A stretch of DNA of 7,814 nt from the NCBI GenBank assembly GCA_020436865.1, contig JAGQXA010000599.1, positions 1 to 7,814 of the forward strand. The letters are read 5' to 3'. How positions within the stretch are numbered: position 1 is the stretch's first letter; the number at the start of each line of letters is the position of its first letter. Shown here piece after piece: positions 1 to 4,014 of this stretch. A program made the translations under genes and the position numbers. This DNA comes from Saprospiraceae bacterium. Lineage in GTDB: Bacteria; Bacteroidota; Bacteroidia; Chitinophagales; Saprospiraceae. The notes below the pieces were generated by a model. The model did not search any database. It was not told where the DNA came from and saw nothing but the letters and a program-made list of their open reading frames with translations.

Positions 1-121
1 AAAAATCCGCCCCTTTTACGTCCAACCCCTGCAAAATTTGGGTATCTTTAAACCTTGCCGGTGGTAAGCACCTTATTGTTTAGGACAAAAACCCTTTTTG
101 CTGAGTAAATACAACTATCGT

Positions 122-745
122 ATGAACCGTACCATTCTGAACGCACTCCTGATTGGACTGGCCTTGCTCCTGACCAGTAATGCCCTGCAAGCCCAGAAAC
201 TATCCAAGGAAGAAGAAAAGAAGTGGGAAAAGGAAGCCAAGAAGTACAAGAAGAATCCCGCTGCCCTCAAAAAACTGGTCGAAGGCCAGGGCGAATACAA
301 AGACCAGGTCAACGATCTGGAAGCCCAGCTCGCCAGTACCAACACGCAGTTGGCGACCAAAGACGACCGCATCTCCTCGCTCGAAGACGAGGTGATGAAC
401 CTCGAACTGCAGCTTTCTGCCGCCCGCCAATCGATCGAAGACATGTCGCAAGCCCCGACCCTCGACGATAAGGATGCCATCCCCATGGGGATCATCTACC
501 GGGTGCAGATCGGCGCGTATGAGAAGGACAAGCACAAACTCGACTCGTCGATGGCCACCAACGACATGACCCTGGAACAGGCCGACAACCTACAGAAGAT
601 CGTGCTAGGGCAGTTCCGCGACTACCAAAAAGCCGTCGAACTGCGGAATCGCCTCAAAACGATGGGCGTGAAAGACGCCTGGATCGTTTCCTACCGCGAT
701 GGTGTGCGCATCTCGGTCGAAGAAGCTACCGGCAAGAGCAAGTGA
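122..745 (+). CDS. exported coiled-coil protein with C-terminal SPOR-like domain
   Basis: The product is 207 residues from the ATG at 122. An in-frame TTG at 98 would add eight residues ahead of the signal peptide, so I prefer 122. Residues 1-25 form a signal peptide ending ALQAQ. Residues 26-54 are very rich in Lys and Glu. Residues about 58-108 have the heptad pattern of a coiled coil (DLEAQLASTNTQL, ISSLEDEVMNLELQL). Residues 125-200 look like a SPOR domain: a first strand YRVQIGAY, then FRDYQKAVELRNRLKTMGV, then AWIVSYRDGVRI. SPOR domains in general bind peptidoglycan, often denuded glycan strands. A periplasmic, wall-associated role is inferred. Bacteroidota proteins of this build are sometimes labelled 'ezrin/radixin/moesin family', which reflects only the coiled coil. 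A weak promoter-like TATCTTTA lies at 43-50 without a convincing -33 element. The gene is closed by the terminator at 816-845, so it is probably monocistronic. Confidence 0.85.
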   Translation: MNRTILNALLIGLALLLTSNALQAQKLSKEEEKKWEKEAKKYKKNPAALKKLVEGQGEYKDQVNDLEAQLASTNTQLATKDDRISSLEDEVMNLELQLSAARQSIEDMSQAPTLDDKDAIPMGIIYRVQIGAYEKDKHKLDSSMATNDMTLEQADNLQKIVLGQFRDYQKAVELRNRLKTMGVKDAWIVSYRDGVRISVEEATGKSK

Positions 746-815
746 TCTTTGCCGGTCAACCGATCTCTACGAAGGGCGGGCCGCCGGTCCGCTCTTCTCA
801 GCAAGTTTGATGGAT

Positions 816-845
816 AGGGCTCTCGTTGGAGGGCCCTTTTTTTTT
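816..845 (+). terminator. intrinsic terminator after the SPOR-like gene
   Basis: AGGGCTCTC (816-824) pairs with GAGGGCCCT (829-837) around a GTTG loop. This is nine pairs, one of them a U-G wobble. The run of nine T at 837-845 follows directly. It lies 70 bases after the stop codon at 745 and 24 bases before the MscS start, so the two genes are probably transcribed separately. Confidence 0.9.
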
Positions 846-869
846 AAAGTATTGTAAACCGCTCGCCAT

Positions 870-1751
870 ATGTCCGAATCTTTTCAACAACCCTTCCTCG
901 ATTTCTGGCAGAAGCTCGTCGGGATGCTTCCCAATCTTCTGGCTGCGGTCCTCTTCTTTCTGTTCTTCGCTCTCATCGGCTTTTTCATCGGAAAGTTCTT
1001 TGCGCGCTCGCGCAGGGAGCGTTGGAAAGACCCGATCATCGCGCAGTTCGCCGGGCGTACGCTCAAATGGGTGTTCTACCTCATCGGACTGATCGCCGCC
1101 CTGCATACCCTGGGGCTGGGCGGAATGGCCAACAGCCTCATCGCCGGGGCCGGCGTATCGGCCATTATCGTGGGCTTCGCTTTCAAAGACATCGCCGAAA
1201 ATTTCCTGGCCGGCATCCTGCTGGCCGTCAACCGGCCCTTCAACCTGGGCAATATCATTCAGGTTGGGGAGTTTAAAGGCGCCGTGCGCAACATGAACCT
1301 CCGCACCACCCATGTCCGCAACATCGAAGGGAAGGACATCTACATTCCCAATTCCCTGATCGTGAAGTCCGTACTGATCAACTATACCAAAGACGGTTTG
1401 TTGCGGCAGGATTTCACCCTCGGTCTCGATCTCCCCACCGATCTGCGCAAGGTGCGCCGGATCGTGCTGGACTACCTGCGGGCACAACCGCTCGTTCTCA
1501 AGAAACCCGAACCCGATCTGATCGTCCAGGACCTGGGCGAATTCACCCTCAACGTCTCGGTCTTGTTCTGGGTCGACGTGCTCAAGAACCGGTCGATCTC
1601 TCCTTCCTACCTCGGCGCCACGATCCGCAGTCAGATCATCGACGAAATCCGCGAGCGGCTATTGGAGGAAGGGATCAATATGCCTTCGCAGGTGCTGGAG
1701 CATAAACTGTACGATCCCTCCAAGCCTCTGCGCATCCGCACGGAAAAATGA
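870..1751 (+). CDS. small-conductance mechanosensitive channel, MscS family
   Basis: The product is 293 residues, close to the minimal E. coli MscS (286). Three membrane segments are visible: about 21-44, 66-88 and the pore-lining TM3 at about 92-124. TM3 carries the family's Gly/Ala-rich signature GVSAIIVGFAFKDIAENF and continues into LLAVNRPFNLGNIIQV. The beta domain follows (about 129-173, with VGEFKGAVRNMNLRTTHVR and IYIPNSLIVKSVLINYT). A C-terminal alpha/beta cytoplasmic domain takes residues 180-275. Such channels sit in the inner membrane and open under tension to release solutes during hypo-osmotic shock. There is no extra N-terminal sensor domain, and nothing expected is missing. The ATG at 870 starts a plausible short cytoplasmic or amphipathic N-terminus. 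The gene stands alone behind the upstream terminator. No clear plus-strand terminator follows it; a CCCGGC/GCCGGG pair at 1759-1787 lacks a T tract. Confidence 0.95.
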   Translation: MSESFQQPFLDFWQKLVGMLPNLLAAVLFFLFFALIGFFIGKFFARSRRERWKDPIIAQFAGRTLKWVFYLIGLIAALHTLGLGGMANSLIAGAGVSAIIVGFAFKDIAENFLAGILLAVNRPFNLGNIIQVGEFKGAVRNMNLRTTHVRNIEGKDIYIPNSLIVKSVLINYTKDGLLRQDFTLGLDLPTDLRKVRRIVLDYLRAQPLVLKKPEPDLIVQDLGEFTLNVSVLFWVDVLKNRSISPSYLGATIRSQIIDEIRERLLEEGINMPSQVLEHKLYDPSKPLRIRTEK

Positions 1752-1821
1752 AACATCGCCCGGCCCTTGTTCCTTTCCTTTGCCGGGATCTCAGCTGCGG
1801 TGAAGGGATGGGGCATAGGAT

Positions 1822-1852
1822 AAAAAAAGCCGGACGCTTCCGGCGCCCGGCT
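1822..1852 (-). terminator. intrinsic terminator on the minus strand
   Basis: On the minus strand AGCCGG (1852-1847) pairs with CCGGCT (1833-1828). After one mismatch, GCG (1845-1843) pairs with CGC (1837-1835) around a five-base loop. Seven T follow (1828-1822). In the plus direction the hairpin is followed by CATGAAAAATGG, a poor T tract, so it mainly stops leftward transcription. It lies about 250 bases beyond the stop codon of the gene at 2106, unusually far for a simple gene end. Confidence 0.8.
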
Positions 1853-2011
1853 CATGAAAAATGGAATTTAATAGCTATTCTTTGTGGCTTGAACAAATGG
1901 GGTTATGTGGATCCGGTCGGAATGACCGGCAAAAGTGGATCAAGACTTCAGCCCTTCTAACGGACTGGTTTACATAATGTTCTCAAAGAAGAGGGAATTT
2001 CCACAATCTTC
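1822..2011 (-). ncRNA. candidate structured small RNA (or structured 3' UTR), about 190 nt
   Basis: Read on the minus strand, this segment gives a series of collinear nested helices. From the outside in these are: GAAGA (2011-2007) with UUUUC (1860-1856); UGGAA (2003-1999) with UUCCA (1866-1862); UUCUUUG (1990-1984) with CAAAGAA (1884-1878); GAACA (1982-1978) with UGUUC (1895-1891); and UUAUGU (1977-1972) with ACAUAA (1908-1903). Inside this arm sit two hairpins: CAGUCC/GGGCUG (1967-1962 with 1954-1949, loop of 7) and CCGGUC/GACCGG (1929-1924 with 1918-1913, loop of 5). Two helices contain U-G wobbles that become C·A mismatches in a plus-strand transcript, which favours the minus strand. The outer helix ends three bases before a strong minus-strand terminator. 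The length is near that of 6S RNA, but the three-way top is not the classical 6S shape and I recognise no family. It could also be the 3' UTR of the gene ending at 2106. The pairing was found by eye, without an energy calculation. Confidence 0.45.
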
Positions 2012-2105
2012 CACAAAAACACGACCTACTTGTCGCCATCGCTACTTTTTAACAATTTGCCGGATCTCGACGTATGGCACTTTTCGAGCACGAGCGCATC
2101 GCCCC

Positions 2106-2726
2106 TTACCGCCCATCGAGCCGCCATACCAGGGAAAGTCCGACCGTCTGAGCCTGGGCGCTGGAACCCAGGCGGAGTTCGTCGGGTTGCCACGACAGAC
2201 CGGTAGATCCTTCGACGGGCTTGGGAAGGGTGTTGTTGTAGAAGATCACGGCGTCGTGCAAGTGCCGGTCGGCGCCCTTCTTCAGGCCGGCGGAAAGGAG
2301 GATCCCTCCTCCGATCACTACGACCCCCGAAAGGGCCATCGCGTTGCCGCGGCGGATGGCCTCTTCGTCGCGGATCGAGGGGAAAAAGAATCCGAGGCCT
2401 CCATAGCTGAACACGCTTTGCATCAGGCCGGAGAAGATCAGGATCGAGCCGGATACGCTGGTGGTGATCACGAGCCCGCGGGCCGTGTTCCGCTTGCTGC
2501 GGTACTGATCCATTTCGCGCAGGGCGTCGGCATTGCTGAGCAGGTGTCGACGCAGCTTGTCGCCGTTTCGACCGATGGGCGTGTACAGGCCGTCGCCGAT
2601 CTGAAAGTACCGGGTGCCGGCGAGCCAGGAATCGTTTTCTTCCAGTGTGATGGGTTCTTGACCGGACAGGTCTTTGACGTTCAGGCATAGCAAGCCCAGA
2701 ATGAAAAACAGGGTACACGTTTTCAT
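2106..2726 (-). CDS. small exported or membrane protein of unknown function
   Basis: The product is 206 residues, and I do not recognise a characterised family. Residues 1-23 look like a signal peptide (MKTCTLFFILGLLCL, cleavage near LSGQ). Two hydrophobic segments follow, about 84-105 (GLVITTSVSGSILIFSGLM) and 129-147 (AMALSGVVVIGGGILLSAG). Between them is a short aromatic stretch, YGGLGFFFP. Residues 150-165 (KGADRHLHDAVIFYNNTL) resemble a tail segment I have seen in other Bacteroidota hypothetical proteins. The end, TVGLSLVWRLDGR, has the alternating pattern of a beta strand and could face the outer membrane, but that is inference. The gene lies on the same strand as the ThiF-like gene, 117 bases downstream of its stop, with a large palindrome between them. 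No strong promoter element was seen, so readthrough from the ThiF-like gene is possible. Confidence 0.75.
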   Translation of the reverse strand: MKTCTLFFILGLLCLNVKDLSGQEPITLEENDSWLAGTRYFQIGDGLYTPIGRNGDKLRRHLLSNADALREMDQYRSKRNTARGLVITTSVSGSILIFSGLMQSVFSYGGLGFFFPSIRDEEAIRRGNAMALSGVVVIGGGILLSAGLKKGADRHLHDAVIFYNNTLPKPVEGSTGLSWQPDELRLGSSAQAQTVGLSLVWRLDGR

Positions 2727-2771
2727 GACGGGTAGGGTTTGGTTAGTAAATACAGGGAAATATCCAAGACC

Positions 2772-2808
2772 GAGTTGCGCGTGCAGCCTCTAGGCTGCAC
2801 GACAACTC
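2772..2808. repeat. two-part palindrome (REP-like hairpin)
   Basis: GAGTTG (2772-2777) pairs with CAACTC (2803-2808). Inside, after a small internal loop (CGC against GA), GTGCAGCCT (2781-2789) pairs perfectly with AGGCTGCAC (2792-2800). That makes 15 pairs in 37 bases. Neither side has a T tract, so it is not a standard terminator. It lies between two minus-strand genes (stop at 2844, start at 2726). It could be a dispersed REP-like element, an RNA-processing or stability hairpin, or an operator. A single window cannot show whether it is repeated. Confidence 0.7.
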
Positions 2809-2843
2809 AGTGCTTACGGAAACAGGAGAGAAAGTTCAGGGGA

Positions 2844-3638
2844 TTATCGGCCGGATGCGGCTGATGCCAGATGGCCGTCGGGCCGTACGGCCGGCATTTC
2901 CCGGAAGGAATAAGACTCGCCGGGTTCGAGCCGCGGGATCACGGGCACGCCCAGGGCGGCCGCGCGTTGGTGTAAACGGTCGTGTTGAGATAGCTTCGGT
3001 GTTCCGTCGATCAGCAGATCGAGCTTGCCGCCCTCGAGGAAGAAGTCTTCGGCGAGCGGATCGTCATAACAGCGGATCGGCAGATAGGGATCGAGTTCGG
3101 CGATCTGCCGGGCCAGGCGAATGGAAGGCGACTGCCCCAGTTCGTGGATGCCGGCTTCCAGCAAGCGGAATTGCTGCAGGCCGACCGGGAGGCTGGAAGC
3201 GATGCGCAGTTCCGTGCAGGCCTGTTCGCGGACGAGCCGGCGCACGAGGGGCCAACTGCGCTGAGCGTCGGCAATGCCGACCTTGCGACCGGGTTCGACG
3301 TCAAGCTCTTCTTCTGTCAGGCGGAGTTGGTAAAAGGCCTCGCGAGGAAGCAAATGGACCACCTTGTGCAGCCAGGGATAGTATACCCAAACGCCGTATT
3401 GTTCGAAGGTGCGGCCGCCGAGTTCGTCCTCCAGAAAACGGCTGATCTGTTCGTAATTGCTGATCTGCAGCGCTTCCATGAGCGCATGCAATTGCGTTTC
3501 GATCTGGTCGACGAGCTCGAGCTGGGGAAAACGGTGGAGCAGGTCGTCGAAGGCCAGGCGATCCATCGGCCTGGACAGATCGAAGAAGGAAGGGCGGTAA
3601 ACCTGAGAAGACTGCGGGAGGAATGGGGACATTTTCAT
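2844..3638 (-). CDS. degenerate ThiF/E1-like protein, related to the N-terminal part of Rv1355c-family proteins
   Basis: The product is 264 residues from the ATG at 3638 (MKMSPFLP). The frame is open further upstream, to 3893, but that 85-residue stretch is of low quality and carries palindromes, so I read it as leader. Residues 13-28 (VYRPSFFDLSRPMDRL), 82-98 (GVWVYYPWLHKVVHLLP), 160-186 (LEAGIHELGQ, ARQIAELDPYL) and 203-211 (GGKLDLLID) match, from memory, the N-terminal and ThiF-like parts of Rv1355c-family proteins. In those the chain goes on into a nitroreductase-like domain; here it stops. The glycine-rich nucleotide loop expected near residue 120 reads VGIADAQRSWPLVRR, without GxGxxG. 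The Asp motif and the SNLNR-type motif are replaced by IASSL and LQQFR, and the Arg/Asn-rich segment before the loop by RLTEEELDVEPG. Adenylation activity is therefore unlikely. The frame is intact with normal codons, which favours a pseudoenzyme over a recent pseudogene, though decay by truncation cannot be excluded. It is divergent from the regulator gene. Confidence 0.7.
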   Translation of the reverse strand: MKMSPFLPQSSQVYRPSFFDLSRPMDRLAFDDLLHRFPQLELVDQIETQLHALMEALQISNYEQISRFLEDELGGRTFEQYGVWVYYPWLHKVVHLLPREAFYQLRLTEEELDVEPGRKVGIADAQRSWPLVRRLVREQACTELRIASSLPVGLQQFRLLEAGIHELGQSPSIRLARQIAELDPYLPIRCYDDPLAEDFFLEGGKLDLLIDGTPKLSQHDRLHQRAAALGVPVIPRLEPGESYSFREMPAVRPDGHLASAASGR

Positions 3639-3695
3639 GATCACAGGTTTTCGTTCGTGGATATGCTCGTGGGCCGGCGATCCGGAGAGGAGATC

Positions 3696-3713
3696 CCGGA
3701 CCCGAAGGTCCGG
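3696..3713 (-). promoter_or_regulatory. leader hairpin with UUCG tetraloop
   Basis: On the minus strand CCGGACC and GGTCCGG pair perfectly (seven pairs) around TTCG, giving the very stable C(UUCG)G tetraloop. It lies about 60-75 bases before the ThiF-like start, inside its likely 5' leader. No T tract follows, so it is not a plain terminator. A role in mRNA stability or translation is inference. Confidence 0.55.
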
Positions 3714-3722
3714 AACCGTTCT

Positions 3723-3736
3723 CCGAGACGTCTCGG
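3723..3736. promoter_or_regulatory. 14-bp perfect palindrome, possible operator
   Basis: CCGAGACGTCTCGG is its own reverse complement. It has almost no loop, so it suits a dimeric DNA-binding protein better than an RNA hairpin. It lies 85 bases before the ThiF-like start and about 280 before the regulator start. The binding protein is unknown. Confidence 0.4.
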
Positions 3737-3837
3737 GGGTAGGTTGTATTGGGGAGAACAGGATGCGAACCGGCGCGACCCTCGTTTGGGTTGTTTTCGA
3801 TTCGATACAAAGATGTGGGAAAGCCCGAAGTGCCGTT

Positions 3838-3898
3838 CGCACTATTGGTGCAACAAGCATTCCTACTGTTTCAGGCCACGCCATAAGCCGCACTATTG
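3838..3898. repeat. 10-bp direct repeat CGCACTATTG
   Basis: Exact copies lie at 3838-3847 and 3889-3898. Their starts are 51 bases apart, roughly five helical turns. They fall between the divergent genes and could be protein-binding half-sites, but two short copies alone are weak evidence. Confidence 0.35.
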
Positions 3899-3976
3899 TT
3901 TCCTTTCGGTAAAAGAAAAAGGATTTAAAACGCTGATATTCATTTGATTGTGTGTTGCTAAAAACGCCAAAAAAAA

Positions 3977-4009
3977 TCTGGTGTCCGCTGGCGGAATTCC
4001 GTATCTTTC
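3977..4009 (+). promoter_or_regulatory. Bacteroidota-type promoter for the hybrid regulator gene
   Basis: TATCTTTC (4002-4009) matches the primary-sigma -7 element TAnnTTTG except for the last base. TCTG at 3977-3980 sits 21 bases upstream, where the TTG-type -33 element is expected. Transcription would then start a few bases after 4009, at or next to the ATG at 4015, suggesting a leaderless or nearly leaderless mRNA. Confidence 0.45.
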
Positions 4010-4014
4010 CGGCT

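Larger units (their letters stand above)
1752..2105. other. intergenic region between convergent genes
   Basis: No convincing coding frame lies in these 354 bases. 1752-1820 holds only a weak inverted repeat (CCCGGC 1759-1764 and GCCGGG 1782-1787). 1822-2011 holds the minus-strand RNA candidate and its terminator, described separately. 2012-2105 shows nothing I can identify; on the minus strand it holds a TTG at 2055-2053 and a poor TAnnTTTG match (TAGGTCGT, 2028-2021) 24 bases further on, too weak to call a promoter. Confidence 0.7.
3639..4014. other. divergent control region between the ThiF-like and regulator genes
   Basis: These 376 bases separate the two divergent starts. From left to right they hold a UUCG-loop hairpin (3696-3713), a 14-bp palindrome (3723-3736), a minus-strand CATCTTTG at 3815-3808 that is one base from TAnnTTTG but has no clear -33 partner, a 10-bp direct repeat (3838-3847 and 3889-3898), an A-rich stretch, and a probable plus-strand promoter (3977-4009). 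I see no believable gene; short open frames here lack support. Confidence 0.6.

Noticed and set aside
1759..1787. CCCGGC/GCCGGG inverted repeat as a terminator for the MscS gene
   Set aside because: The loop would be 17 bases and no T tract follows.
1906..2015. Cluster of DnaA-box-like sequences (TGTGGATCC 1906, AGTGGATCA 1934, ATTTCCACA 1997, TCTTCCACA 2007) suggesting an origin
   Set aside because: Each matches only seven of nine bases of TTATCCACA. There is no strong box, no clear unwinding element and no origin-associated gene nearby. The same bases are better explained as arms of the RNA fold.
2127..2141. A short match on the plus strand (CAGGGAAAGTCCG) to the conserved GGAAAGTCC core of bacterial RNase P RNA
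   Set aside because: It lies inside the minus-strand coding region at 2106-2726, and no other RNase P RNA elements or overall structure surround it.
1935..2690. A 251-codon plus-strand open frame opposite the small exported protein gene
   Set aside because: The minus-strand frame has a signal peptide and two membrane segments. The plus-strand product is low in hydrophobic pattern, lacks domains and starts inside the RNA candidate.
3639..3893. An 85-residue N-terminal extension of the ThiF-like protein
   Set aside because: The frame is open, but the translation is Arg/Pro-rich without family resemblance, and it contains a perfect palindrome and a tetraloop hairpin typical of leader DNA. The family-like sequence begins soon after the ATG at 3638.
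3144..3947. A 267-codon plus-strand open frame opposite the ThiF-like gene
   Set aside because: The minus frame carries recognisable Rv1355c-like segments such as GVWVYYPW. The plus frame is a codon-phase shadow.
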